A stretch of DNA of 64,000 bases from an uncultured Bacteroidales bacterium. GTDB lineage: Bacteria > Bacteroidota > Bacteroidia > Bacteroidales > F082. The stretch is from NCBI GenBank assembly GCA_947303395.1, contig CAMYYD010000007.1:107993-171992 (forward strand), read 5' to 3'. Below the pieces are notes generated by a model that had not been told where the DNA came from, did not search any database, and saw only the letters and a program-made list of their open reading frames with translations. Below are positions 45,026 to 53,557 of the stretch, one piece after another; positions within the stretch are counted from its first letter, which is position 1; each line of letters starts with the position of its first letter. A program made the translations under genes and the position numbers.

Positions 45026-47962
45026 TTAGTATACTAAGAACTTGGCTGTCTCTGCCTTGTTGCCTGCCATCACGCGGATGATGTATGTTCCGCTTGCGAG
45101 GTTCTCGGCATTGAATGTCATTGTATGTTCGCCTTGTCCGTAGAATCCGAGTTCGCTGTTAGCTACCATGCGGCCTGAAAGGTCGTAGATCTGATAGCTG
45201 ACGTTTGCGCCTTCCGTAAGGGTGATGTTCATCTGGCCCATTTCTCTTACTGGGTTAGGATAGATGTTCACCTGAACGTTTTCGGTCATGTCGTTTTCTT
45301 CAAGACCGAAGTCTGAACCCTCTTTGTATGTTGCGCTTGAAATGATACCTGCACCGTATGTTGCTGCATAGATCATACCTTCGTTGTCAACACCTATCCA
45401 AATGACGTATGTTGGAGTTCCCATCTCATCATAGAGAACGTCTATCTTTGCGTCATGATTTGGCTGAGCGGCCTGTTTGAGGTCCATAACTGGGCATGAA
45501 ACATTGCCTGACTTAGTCCATGTTGAACCGTTTTCTGAAACGTAAATACCATATTCAGTACCTGCCATGAGTAAGCCTTCGCTCTTTTCAATCAAGCATG
45601 AGTAAACAGGAGCTTTCGGAAGGTTGCCCTGGATTGATGTGAATGATGTTCCACCGTTGTTTGATCTGTAAACATAGTCGTTGTTGCCATAGTTGCCCAA
45701 TGAAACCATCACATTGTTGCTGTTGCTTTGATTGATTGAAATACCTGTAACAGCCTGACCTGCAAATGGAGTCAATGTTGTGAATGTAACCACACATGCT
45801 GCTGAGTCAACGCTTGCTTGTGCTGCTGTGTAAGCATTTGCAAGACCTGTAACTTTATAGAGGTTACCTTCTGCTGTACCAACCATTGCCATGTCACCGT
45901 CGCCGCTGAGTGCAACTGCTGTTGGAATGCCATCAATTGTGCTGATTAACAACCAGTCAGTCAATCTATTGAAGATGAGAGCGTCTCTTGTCATATAGAG
46001 CTTGCCTTCAACACCGACAACATACAATGTGCTGAGTGGGTCGTGGATGCCGCGGATTGTGTCGCCTGGCAGACAAACATGGTTGCCTTGTGCGTCAACA
46101 TGAGTTGCATCAGCTTCTGTGATATAGTAATCAACAGGATAACCGCATTGGTTACTGTAAGCATATACCAAATCGCCCACCTGTTTCACAGTTCTGATAG
46201 GAGCAACAATTGTGTCAACAGGGTTGTTGGCATCGTTGTAGTTCTCATAGAATGCGAATGGTGTTCTGAATGCGTTTGCGTTTGTGATGATAGGACTATC
46301 AATGTCACCCTCAAAGTTTCCGTCATAGTCAACACCTGCAGTCTCTGATCTGTAAATAGGTGTTGAAAGGCTTCCTGTTCCTGAAACGAAGAATATGTAT
46401 GGGTTGATTGTTGAAATCGCGCAAGGACCGCCAGCATATTCTTTGCTGAAATATGATGAGGCATATCCGTTGTTTGTGACGTGTGGGAATATATATTGAC
46501 CAGTTGTCACGTTGTTGACGTTTTCTGATGCTGTCATTGCGATTGTTCCATGATCAAGGTTACCTCCGAGAATTGGGTCTGTGCCGCCTATACCGACATT
46601 CATCATACGTGTAACTGAGGTGTGCTCGTTTTCTGTGATGAAGTAACGGTTGCCGCTCTTGTATGAATAAAGACTTGCATAGTATTCACCTTTGTACACA
46701 CCGCCGTTTGTTCCAATGAAGAACACGTTAGAATCGTTTGGATTGAAAGCGATGGTCTGAATACCCTGGTGGAGGTATAGGTAACGGTTCCATGCAATAG
46801 CTGTGTACTCGTCTGTAAAGCTTTCAGAAATCTGTTCTGGTCTGTAGCTGTTTACTCCTAAACCTTGAGCGTCTTCAACAACCCAGAGATCGTCAGAACC
46901 GATGAGGAGTTTTCTAGGATTGTTAGGATAAACAATCATGAATCCGTCCATGTTGGCATCAGCGCCTAACATAGGATACAAATTTGAACCTGCGACTGCG
47001 ATGTCCCAATTGTCACCACCGTCAACGGTGAAATAGATATTGCCTGTTGTATAAGCTCCGAGACTGCCGTCCATATAAGCGATGTACATGTAGTTGGCAT
47101 CTGATGGAGACATTGCAATAATCTTAGGATTGCTGTTTGATGCAATACCGTCTGTCACATTAACGAATGCTGCGCCGTTCTTTGAGAGGTAAACGTTTGC
47201 GTCGTCAGCTGCGAGAACGTCACCATTATTGTTGACTTTCACGCTTCTGAAGTTGCCTTCAATCATTTTTGTCCATGATGCGCCGTTGTCTGAGCTCTTC
47301 ATGATACCACCTGCTGTTGCAGCGTAAATCTTGCCGTTGGCAATCGCTATCTCATTGACGAAGCCCCAGCCGTTTGTTGCTGAAGGTGTTGTCGATTCGA
47401 GAAGTTCAGGTGTGTTTGAACCTGCGGCCATCTTGTAGATACCTTTGCCGATGAAGCTTGTCTCATAGCCAATGACGCTCAAGCCGTTGAAATTCTGAGC
47501 CTCGCGACCGTCACCTGTGCCGATGTAGATGTTGCCGTTGGCGTCTTTTGCCATGCAGTTGATCATCATACCCACATTGGTGATTTTCTTGAAGGTGATG
47601 CCGCCATTGGTAGTCTTGAAAATGTCACCACCCATTGTTCCGATTAAAACTGTGCCATCATTGTTGTAGACGATAGCTCTTGTCAAGCCGCCATAGTTGT
47701 CCGGACCTGCATAGTTCCATGTCAAATTGGCATCTCTTGATGTTGTTTGAGCAGCTTCCTGACCTGCGATTAAGTCGGCTGGGTCAATCAAACCGGTCTC
47801 CTGATTTGCGCGAATGCTCTTCATAAATGAAGAAAATGTAGCTTTTGAGCTTGTCCTTGGATTGTATTTTCCTTGGATTCCAGCAGCGTTAGCCACGATA
47901 CTTGCTTGAGCTAACACAATGGTTATCAAAAGCATACTTAACGGTAAAAATCTTTTTTTCAT
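45026..47962 (-). CDS. T9SS-secreted beta-propeller (BNR/sortilin-like repeat) protein
   Basis: 978 aa from the ATG at 47962 (MKKRFLPLSML). Signal peptide to ~25 (SIVANA/AGI). Repeated blades with Asp-box-like or Ycf48-type motifs include GGDIFKTTNGGITFKKIT, GGIMKSSDNGASWTKM, GNIYFTVDGGDNWDIA, DYVYRSNNGGTSFTSI and YGIYVSENGSTWTKSG, spread from ~90 to ~880 and fitting one or two propellers. The C-terminus (VNIYPNPVREMGQMNITL, YQIYDLSGRMVAN, GTYIIRVMAG, AKFLVY) is a type A sorting domain. No sialidase FRIP motif is seen, so glycosidase activity is not supported; binding or scaffold function inferred. The gene is well expressed by the look of its promoter (TTG-N20-TATTTTTG). Confidence 0.87.
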   Translation of the reverse strand: MKKRFLPLSMLLITIVLAQASIVANAAGIQGKYNPRTSSKATFSSFMKSIRANQETGLIDPADLIAGQEAAQTTSRDANLTWNYAGPDNYGGLTRAIVYNNDGTVLIGTMGGDIFKTTNGGITFKKITNVGMMINCMAKDANGNIYIGTGDGREAQNFNGLSVIGYETSFIGKGIYKMAAGSNTPELLESTTPSATNGWGFVNEIAIANGKIYAATAGGIMKSSDNGASWTKMIEGNFRSVKVNNNGDVLAADDANVYLSKNGAAFVNVTDGIASNSNPKIIAMSPSDANYMYIAYMDGSLGAYTTGNIYFTVDGGDNWDIAVAGSNLYPMLGADANMDGFMIVYPNNPRKLLIGSDDLWVVEDAQGLGVNSYRPEQISESFTDEYTAIAWNRYLYLHQGIQTIAFNPNDSNVFFIGTNGGVYKGEYYASLYSYKSGNRYFITENEHTSVTRMMNVGIGGTDPILGGNLDHGTIAMTASENVNNVTTGQYIFPHVTNNGYASSYFSKEYAGGPCAISTINPYIFFVSGTGSLSTPIYRSETAGVDYDGNFEGDIDSPIITNANAFRTPFAFYENYNDANNPVDTIVAPIRTVKQVGDLVYAYSNQCGYPVDYYITEADATHVDAQGNHVCLPGDTIRGIHDPLSTLYVVGVEGKLYMTRDALIFNRLTDWLLISTIDGIPTAVALSGDGDMAMVGTAEGNLYKVTGLANAYTAAQASVDSAACVVTFTTLTPFAGQAVTGISINQSNSNNVMVSLGNYGNNDYVYRSNNGGTSFTSIQGNLPKAPVYSCLIEKSEGLLMAGTEYGIYVSENGSTWTKSGNVSCPVMDLKQAAQPNHDAKIDVLYDEMGTPTYVIWIGVDNEGMIYAATYGAGIISSATYKEGSDFGLEENDMTENVQVNIYPNPVREMGQMNITLTEGANVSYQIYDLSGRMVANSELGFYGQGEHTMTFNAENLASGTYIIRVMAGNKAETAKFLVY

Positions 47963-48011
47963 ATCACGTAATTTAGACATTAATTTCTATGTGTTGTTGC
48001 ACTATTTTTAG

Positions 48012-48046
48012 GGTTCAAAAATACAACATTTTTTTGAACCACACAA
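48012..48046 (-). promoter_or_regulatory. Promoter of the beta-propeller gene with overlapping inverted repeat
   Basis: Minus strand: TTG (48046-48044), 20 bp, TATTTTTG (48023-48016). A perfect 10-bp inverted repeat GGTTCAAAAA (48012-48021)/TTTTTGAACC (48031-48040) covers the -7 box and spacer, the geometry of an operator. Confidence 0.55.
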
Positions 48047-48050
48047 AATA

Positions 48051-48086
48051 TTTTAGGAAAAAATTTAAATATTTTTTCTCCTAAAA
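48051..48086 (-). terminator. Likely terminator of the bat operon
   Basis: An A+T-rich hairpin 39 bp after the batE stop: TTTTAGG (48051-48057) pairs with CCTAAAA (48080-48086), extended by A/T pairs. It is followed on the minus strand by ATATTTTG, so the T run is short. Confidence 0.45.
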
Positions 48087-48124
48087 CACTAAAACACACA
48101 TTTTCAATACTAAAGACCGATAAA

Positions 48125-48883
48125 TCAATACTTGATTGAAGCAGATGAAGGCATCCAGCCGACACTGCCGTCAGCGATTTTAATCTTGTCCCAGTTGTCG
48201 GCGTTATCCATGATTTCAACTTTTGTGCCTTCGTGGAGAACGAAAAGGTCGACACCTGACGACGACGGTGAGCTTTTTATCGTGATGGTTGGCGTCATCA
48301 CAATGGCTTCGTTGTGCTCGTTGAGATAATTATATTTTTGGTAGGCAAAAATTATACTGCATACGAACAGCATAATAACGAGAATGCTGGAAAAGAACGT
48401 GGCTTTTCTTACACCTTTTGTGTGCGCTGTGAAATAAACAAACAAAAGTAATAGCAGCAGACCGAATAGCATCAGCGTTGCCTCGGCCCAACCGTTGGCC
48501 GACAGCTGATTTCCTATGTTTCTCCACCATTTTGTCATGAAAAACACAGGCATCGGCTCAATCTTGTCGGTGATGAGCGCGTTGGCAATGGCAAGATTCT
48601 GCTTGATTTCGTCGTTGGTCGGATCTATCTTCAAGGCTTTCTCATAGTTAAGAATAGCCATCGGGAAATTTCTCATCTTGAAATAGGTATTACCTATATT
48701 ATATAATAAAGGCGCCGACACGAAACCTTCTTCCAGAATTCTTTCGTAGATGACAACGGCTGTGTCGTATCTGCTTTCATTGTAATAGTAATTTGCTTTT
48801 GCAAACTCCTGATCCTGAATGGTTTGCGCTTTCATTCCTAACGCAGCCACCATCACCACAACCAACAAATATATTCTTTTCAT
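48125..48883 (-). CDS. batE: BatE: TPR and SH3-domain membrane protein
   Basis: 252 aa, last gene of the Bat operon. Signal peptide to ~20, TPR repeats (about 22-110: AKANYYYNESRYDTAVVIYE, YNIGNTYFKMRNFPMAILNYEKAL), two hydrophobic segments (~133-180, AEATLMLFGLLLLLLFVYF) and a C-terminal SH3-like domain (TITIKSSPSSSGVDLFVLHE, GSVGWMPSSASIKY). Bat proteins form an envelope complex linked to oxygen or stress tolerance in Bacteroides; BatE is its TPR/SH3 part. It is separated from batD by a 29-bp heptamer repeat only. Confidence 0.88.
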   Translation of the reverse strand: MKRIYLLVVVMVAALGMKAQTIQDQEFAKANYYYNESRYDTAVVIYERILEEGFVSAPLLYNIGNTYFKMRNFPMAILNYEKALKIDPTNDEIKQNLAIANALITDKIEPMPVFFMTKWWRNIGNQLSANGWAEATLMLFGLLLLLLFVYFTAHTKGVRKATFFSSILVIMLFVCSIIFAYQKYNYLNEHNEAIVMTPTITIKSSPSSSGVDLFVLHEGTKVEIMDNADNWDKIKIADGSVGWMPSSASIKY

Positions 48884-48885
48884 CT

Positions 48886-48912
48886 TTTATCTGTAATCTA
48901 TTATCTGTTATC
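48886..48912 (-). repeat. Heptanucleotide tandem repeat between batD and batE
   Basis: On the minus strand AGATAAC AGATAAT AGATTAC AGATAAA fills the entire batD-batE gap and abuts both genes; the same unit occurs at 5890-5919. Confidence 0.65.
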
Positions 48913-50736
48913 TTAATTCAGGTTCTTTTCCGCTTTTGTAATGACTTCCAAGCCTTTTTCGTACAATTCTTCCATCTTCTTATCCGGGTCGCCTGGTGCG
49001 AATCTTGCGAATTCACAGCTGTTAAGCAACTCAATAAACTGATTTACAATGTCTTCCGGCACATTTTTGCCACTCATCATCTCTCTTACAGTGTCCATCG
49101 ACAACTGTGAACGGGAGATGTTTAATTTGTCGGAGATATATCCCCACAAAGCTTGCGACAACTCCTCATAGAAATGATTTTGGTCTTTAATCTTGAGGTA
49201 ACCATATGCGTTTTTAAGTCGTTTTTTGGCAATCTTTGTTGCTTTTTTGTTTCTGACGAGCACCTGATTGTGGTTGAATTTATTGACTCTTCTGTGAATC
49301 ACCAAGGCAATGGCGAAAATCACGATCATTCCAATCAGGATGATGAAATACAGTGGGGACGCGAAAAGCAAAACACCTGTTTTCTTGAGGTTTCCGATCG
49401 TCATTATGTGGCTGATGTCGCTTCCGACCACCTTGATAGTTTCCTGCCCGCCGGCGTAGATGATGCCGCTGCTGCCTTCATTGGCGCTTCTTTCGATCTT
49501 TAATTCGTATTTGTCTGATTCCAAAGTGACATATTTGTTTTTCGACGGATCGAAATACGAGAATTCTGTCGGTTTTAATGTGAAATCGCCGGAAACACGT
49601 GGAATTACAACATATTCAGCTGTTTTTGTGCCGCTTAAGCCATAGCTGTTGTTCTTCGTGTTTGTCGTTATTTTCGGGTCGTAAACCTCGAAATCCGGTG
49701 GGAAATTAGGCTTCGGAAGGTCTAAAAGCTCAATGTTGCCCTTGCCGGAGACCGTATAAGTCACCGTGAAAGCGTCGTTCGACTTCATCTCGGTCTTGTC
49801 GATCTTAGAAGTGAAGGTGAACTGTCCGACCGCGCCTTTGAAACTTGCAGGTTTATCAGCCGTTGGCAGTTGTTTTATCTCAACTTCAATTGGCTGTGAC
49901 TTTATCTCTTTCTTGACATTGGTGTATGACGAACCCATGATGTCACCAAAGAAATTCTCAAACGGGTCGTAGCCTTTGGGCTGCTGTCGCTCCTGTCTGA
50001 TTTGCGCGATACAGCTGATATCAAGCGGATCGATGGTCAAAGTGCCGGCTTTTTGTGGAATCAAGACGATTTCCTGAATTGTTGCCACATGGTATTCCTG
50101 ACCGTTTTTCACTATCGATGATTGTTGCAGAACGCCGTTGTTGTCGGTCACGTCTTTTGTCCAAAAGCCAGAATAGGAGGGGGCTTTTGATATTGTGAGG
50201 TTTGAGATTGGTATTGTGTAGTAAATCTTGTATGTCAAAGTGATTTGCTCGCCAATATATGCTGACTTTTTGTTTGGTGATGCCTCGAGGAAAACATCTT
50301 TAGCGCCGCTGGCCGAAGCTGTCGAACTGTTTTTGCTTTCGGTAATCACGCTGTTGTCTTTTACAACTTCAATGTCAGCAGTGGTGCTCTTCACTTTTTG
50401 CTTATTGACTGTGATTGTCGCTGCCGGAATCGTGTATTTACCTTCTTTTATCGCTTTGAGATAGAACGAATAGGTATGGGTGTTCGTCTTGGTCACCGAG
50501 CCATTGATGATCTGAACGCTTGAGCTCGACGATGAGAATGGTCCGCCGATGATCTCGAAATTGTTGAAATTCGGAGCTTCGAAATTCTTGCCTTCGCCAT
50601 TCAACTCATACGAAACCTGAAACTGTTCTCCCACGACGACCTGTTTCTTGCAAATCACCTTGAAACTTACATCATCCTGCGCCCTCAACGAGAATGCCGT
50701 TATCAATATTAAAACAATAAAACTGAACCTTTTCAT
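48913..50736 (-). CDS. batD: BatD: large beta-sandwich membrane protein
   Basis: 607 aa. Signal peptide to ~19 (SLRA/QDDV). The long periplasmic part holds several Ig-like domains (FEAPNFNNFEIIGGPFSSSS, LTYKIYYTIPISNLTISKAP, YTVSGKGNIELLDLP) typical of BatD. A membrane helix follows at ~455-478 (LYFIILIGMIVIFAIALVI). The cytoplasmic tail (~480-607) has KIKDQNHFYEELSQALWGYI, QLSMDTVREMM and CEFARFAPGDPDKKMEELY. A similar tail is found in the BatD-like protein encoded at 53554-54528. Operon position as in other Bacteroidota. Confidence 0.92.
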   Translation of the reverse strand: MKRFSFIVLILITAFSLRAQDDVSFKVICKKQVVVGEQFQVSYELNGEGKNFEAPNFNNFEIIGGPFSSSSSSVQIINGSVTKTNTHTYSFYLKAIKEGKYTIPAATITVNKQKVKSTTADIEVVKDNSVITESKNSSTASASGAKDVFLEASPNKKSAYIGEQITLTYKIYYTIPISNLTISKAPSYSGFWTKDVTDNNGVLQQSSIVKNGQEYHVATIQEIVLIPQKAGTLTIDPLDISCIAQIRQERQQPKGYDPFENFFGDIMGSSYTNVKKEIKSQPIEVEIKQLPTADKPASFKGAVGQFTFTSKIDKTEMKSNDAFTVTYTVSGKGNIELLDLPKPNFPPDFEVYDPKITTNTKNNSYGLSGTKTAEYVVIPRVSGDFTLKPTEFSYFDPSKNKYVTLESDKYELKIERSANEGSSGIIYAGGQETIKVVGSDISHIMTIGNLKKTGVLLFASPLYFIILIGMIVIFAIALVIHRRVNKFNHNQVLVRNKKATKIAKKRLKNAYGYLKIKDQNHFYEELSQALWGYISDKLNISRSQLSMDTVREMMSGKNVPEDIVNQFIELLNSCEFARFAPGDPDKKMEELYEKGLEVITKAEKNLN

Positions 50737-50754
50737 ATATTATCAAATATTATA

Positions 50755-51507
50755 TCACCAATCTTTCTGAATCTTGCGTTTCTGCATCTTGGCAGCTTTA
50801 GCCTCGTTCATCTTGTCCATTGTCTCTTTTTCCTGATTTTCAAGGGCTTGAAGCATTCTCTCAGCGTCTTCTTTCGACATCTGCTGTTCTTGTTGCTGCT
50901 GTTGTTGTTGCTGTTGTTGCTGTTGTTGCTGATCTTCCTTATCTTGCTGTTGCTGATCTTGTTGTTGTTGATCCTGCTTCTGCTGATCTTGCTGCTGTTG
51001 CTGATCCTGCTTATCCTGATTATCTTGTTTATCCTTATTATCCTGATTCTGTTGCTGCTGTTGCTGTTGCTGTTGCTGCTGCATAATCATTTTCTGGCGG
51101 GCATATTCAAGATTATATCTCGCGTCCTCGTCTTTCGGATCTATCTTAAGGCAGTTTTTATATGCGTCGAAAGCTTCGGCGTATTTCTGCTGCTCCATCA
51201 TACTGTTGCCGAGGTTGTAATATGCGTCGGCTTCGATGTTTTTCGGAACGTTTCTGTCGGCCACACTTTGGAAACTTCTCGATGCTTCTTCGAAATTTTT
51301 CTGCTGATAATACACGTCGCCAAGGTTAAACTGCGCCTTGTCGTTGTATTTCTTGTCGAGCGAGTTTTTATAATCCTTCTCGGCTTCCGCATAGTTGCCT
51401 TTATGAAAACTCCTGTTTCCCTGACGAATCTCCTTGGTTTGCGCGTTTGCTGTCGCACAGAGGCTCGCTAACAGAATGATTACACCTATTTTATTAATTG
51501 TTTTCAT
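50755..51507 (-). CDS. batC: BatC: TPR protein with a glutamine-rich tail
   Basis: 250 aa from the ATG at 51507 (MKTINKIGVIIL); the frame to 51519 only adds four residues. Signal peptide to ~23. TPR repeats (~25-140: IRQGNRSFHKGNYAEAEKDY, NLGNSMMEQQKYAEAFDAYK). Residues ~145-220 are almost pure Gln with Asp, Lys and Glu, encoded by CAG/CAA-type triplets, followed by a charged C-terminus (SKEDAERMLQALENQEKETM). The low-complexity tract is a common trait of BatC but is long here. The start overlaps the end of batB by 14 bp, so the two are translationally coupled. Confidence 0.9.
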   Translation of the reverse strand: MKTINKIGVIILLASLCATANAQTKEIRQGNRSFHKGNYAEAEKDYKNSLDKKYNDKAQFNLGDVYYQQKNFEEASRSFQSVADRNVPKNIEADAYYNLGNSMMEQQKYAEAFDAYKNCLKIDPKDEDARYNLEYARQKMIMQQQQQQQQQQQNQDNKDKQDNQDKQDQQQQQDQQKQDQQQQDQQQQDKEDQQQQQQQQQQQQQQEQQMSKEDAERMLQALENQEKETMDKMNEAKAAKMQKRKIQKDW

Positions 51508-52555
51508 TTCGCGGTTCAAAGAATTTGAATTTCGATTCCCATCTTCTCTTGCCAGAAGAAAGAAGAATCTCTATTATCAATAGAATTATCGCGGCACCAA
51601 CAAACCACTGGAACTGGTCGTCGTAGTCGGTGAAGACCTTTGACTCTATTTCCGATTTCTTGGCTTTGCTGATGTCTTCGTAAATCTTGTCGAGACCGAC
51701 GTTGGAGTTGCTTGCTCTCACGTAGATTCCGTCGCCGATTTCAGCAATCTGTCGCATCATGTTGTCATCAAGTTTTGTGATGATGATTTTGCCGTCTTTG
51801 TCTTTTTTATAGCCTGTTTTCTTGCCGTATTTGTTGTAGAGTGGGATAGGAGCGCCTTCGTCGAGACCCATTCCGATTGTATACACCTTGATGCCTTGTT
51901 TCGCGGCTTCTTGGGCGGCTTTCACAGCATCACCGTTTTCGTGGTCTTCACCGTCGGAAATGATGATGATGGCTTTGTTGTGCTCCGATTCTCCGAAACT
52001 CTTGATAGCCAATTCGATAGCTCTGCCAACTTCGGTGCCTTGAGTTGGGATGAGGTCGGTGTCGACAGTCGAAAGAAACATCTTGGCGGCTGAATAGTCT
52101 GTTGTGATAGGCAGCTGAACGTAGGCGTTGCCGGCAAACACAATAATTCCGATTCTGTCGCCTTGAAGCTTGGAAATCAATTTGTTGATGGCTTGTTTTG
52201 AACGTTCCAGACGGTTAGGTGCGATGTCCTCGGCGTGCATCGAATTTGAAATATCGACGCAAAGGAACAAATCGATGCCTTCTCTTTTCACTTTCTCCAT
52301 CTTCGAGCCTGACTGCAGGTTTGCGGCACCTATTATTAATAAAGCTATTATCAGGTTGAAAATGACGAATTTCGTGTTGGCTCTTGCCGATGAGAACATC
52401 GGGACAAGATAGCTTCTCAACTTGATGTTGGCGAAATGCTCAAACTGTTTTTTGTTCCAGAAACGAACCAGGACATAGATGGCTATCAGTACCGGAATCA
52501 CTAGCAACCAGTACAGATACTGCGGGTTTTCAAATCTTAAAATATTGTTCTCCAT
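51494..52555 (-). CDS. batB: BatB: von Willebrand factor A membrane protein
   Basis: 353 aa. N-terminal membrane helices (YLYWLLVIPVLIAIYVLVRF, FVIFNLIIALLIIGAANL), then a VWA domain with MIDAS residues CVDISNSMHAED (DxSxS), T in PTQGTEVGRAIEL and the D in IIISDGEDHENG. A C-terminal helix (~325-345, WFVGAAIILLIIEILLSS) closes it. VWA metal-site proteins bind partner proteins; in the Bat complex BatA and BatB are thought to pair. It is 3 bp downstream of batA. Confidence 0.95.
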   Translation of the reverse strand: MENNILRFENPQYLYWLLVIPVLIAIYVLVRFWNKKQFEHFANIKLRSYLVPMFSSARANTKFVIFNLIIALLIIGAANLQSGSKMEKVKREGIDLFLCVDISNSMHAEDIAPNRLERSKQAINKLISKLQGDRIGIIVFAGNAYVQLPITTDYSAAKMFLSTVDTDLIPTQGTEVGRAIELAIKSFGESEHNKAIIIISDGEDHENGDAVKAAQEAAKQGIKVYTIGMGLDEGAPIPLYNKYGKKTGYKKDKDGKIIITKLDDNMMRQIAEIGDGIYVRASNSNVGLDKIYEDISKAKKSEIESKVFTDYDDQFQWFVGAAIILLIIEILLSSGKRRWESKFKFFEPRNENN

Positions 52556-52558
52556 ATC

Positions 52559-53557
52559 TTAATCCGTTAATGTCTTAAAAACAGTGTGTCTTAAAATGAA
52601 GTCCATCAATAATAATGCCAAACTTAGCAAAACTAATGGCAAAAATTCCTCGTGGACTCTTGTAAACTCGTTGATTTCTATCTTCGAGCGTTCCAACTTG
52701 TCGATTTCGTCGTAAATCTGCTCCAACTTTTCGTTTGATGTGGCACGGAAATACTTTCCACCAGTCTCGTCGGCAATCTGTTGCAGCAGTGGTTCGTTGA
52801 TGGTGACTGGTATCTGCTGGTATTGTATGCCTCCGAAAGGTGTCTGCACCGGATAAGGCGCTGTGCCTCGTGTTCCGACACCGATTGTGTACACTCTGAT
52901 GCCGAAAATCTTAGCCATTTCAGCTGCTGTGGCTGGGTCGATGGAACCTGCATTGTTGTCACCGTCGGTGAGCAGAATCACCACCTTTGAGATGGCTTCG
53001 CTGTCTTTCAAACGGCTCACCGATGATGCCAATCCGTCGCCAATGGCGGTACCGTCTTCAAGCATGCCGCATTTCATGTCCTTCATCATGTTGAGAAGCA
53101 TGCCATGGTCAGTGGTTAAAGGCACTTGCGTGAATGTCTCGCTTGCAAAGACAACCAATCCCATGCGGTCTTCCGGACGTCCTTTAACGAACTCAGCGCT
53201 GATATCCTTGGCGGCTTCCAAACGGTCAGGTTTGAGGTCTTGTGCAAGCATACTGCTCGACAAGTCTATAGTCAACACAATGTCGATGCCTTCCACGTTG
53301 ATTTTCTGGTTTTTCGAACTGCTTTGCGGACGTGCCAATGCAATGATTAACAATGCAGTAACGCACATTTCTATCGCAAAAAGAATGTGTCTGACATAAA
53401 TTCTCCAGCTTTTTGGCATGTCGGTGAAGAAACTTGTGTCGGAAAATTTCACATAAGCCTGATGCTTTCTTCCTAAAAAGATATACCAAACAATCAGTAA
53501 TGGAATGATTATCAGTCCATAAAGAAAATATGGCGATGCAAATTCTATTGAACTCAT
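52559..53557 (-). CDS. batA: BatA: von Willebrand factor A membrane protein
   Basis: 332 aa. Starts with YFLYGLIIIPLLIVWYIFLG and a second helix (HILFAIEMCVTALLIIALAR). The VWA domain has TIDLSSSMLAQD (MIDAS DxSxS), GTAIGDGLASSV and ILLTDGDNNAG, and a final membrane helix (LPLVLLSLALLLMDFIL). Paralogue of BatB. Its start overlaps the upstream gene by 4 bp (ATGA). Confidence 0.95.
   Translation of the reverse strand: MSSIEFASPYFLYGLIIIPLLIVWYIFLGRKHQAYVKFSDTSFFTDMPKSWRIYVRHILFAIEMCVTALLIIALARPQSSSKNQKINVEGIDIVLTIDLSSSMLAQDLKPDRLEAAKDISAEFVKGRPEDRMGLVVFASETFTQVPLTTDHGMLLNMMKDMKCGMLEDGTAIGDGLASSVSRLKDSEAISKVVILLTDGDNNAGSIDPATAAEMAKIFGIRVYTIGVGTRGTAPYPVQTPFGGIQYQQIPVTINEPLLQQIADETGGKYFRATSNEKLEQIYDEIDKLERSKIEINEFTRVHEEFLPLVLLSLALLLMDFILRHTVFKTLTD

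Noticed and set aside
50820..51471. Long open frames on the plus strand opposite batC (88 and 207 codons, Leu- and Val-rich)
   Set aside because: They are the antisense of the CAG/CAA glutamine tract, which keeps opposite frames open; batC itself is clearly the gene.
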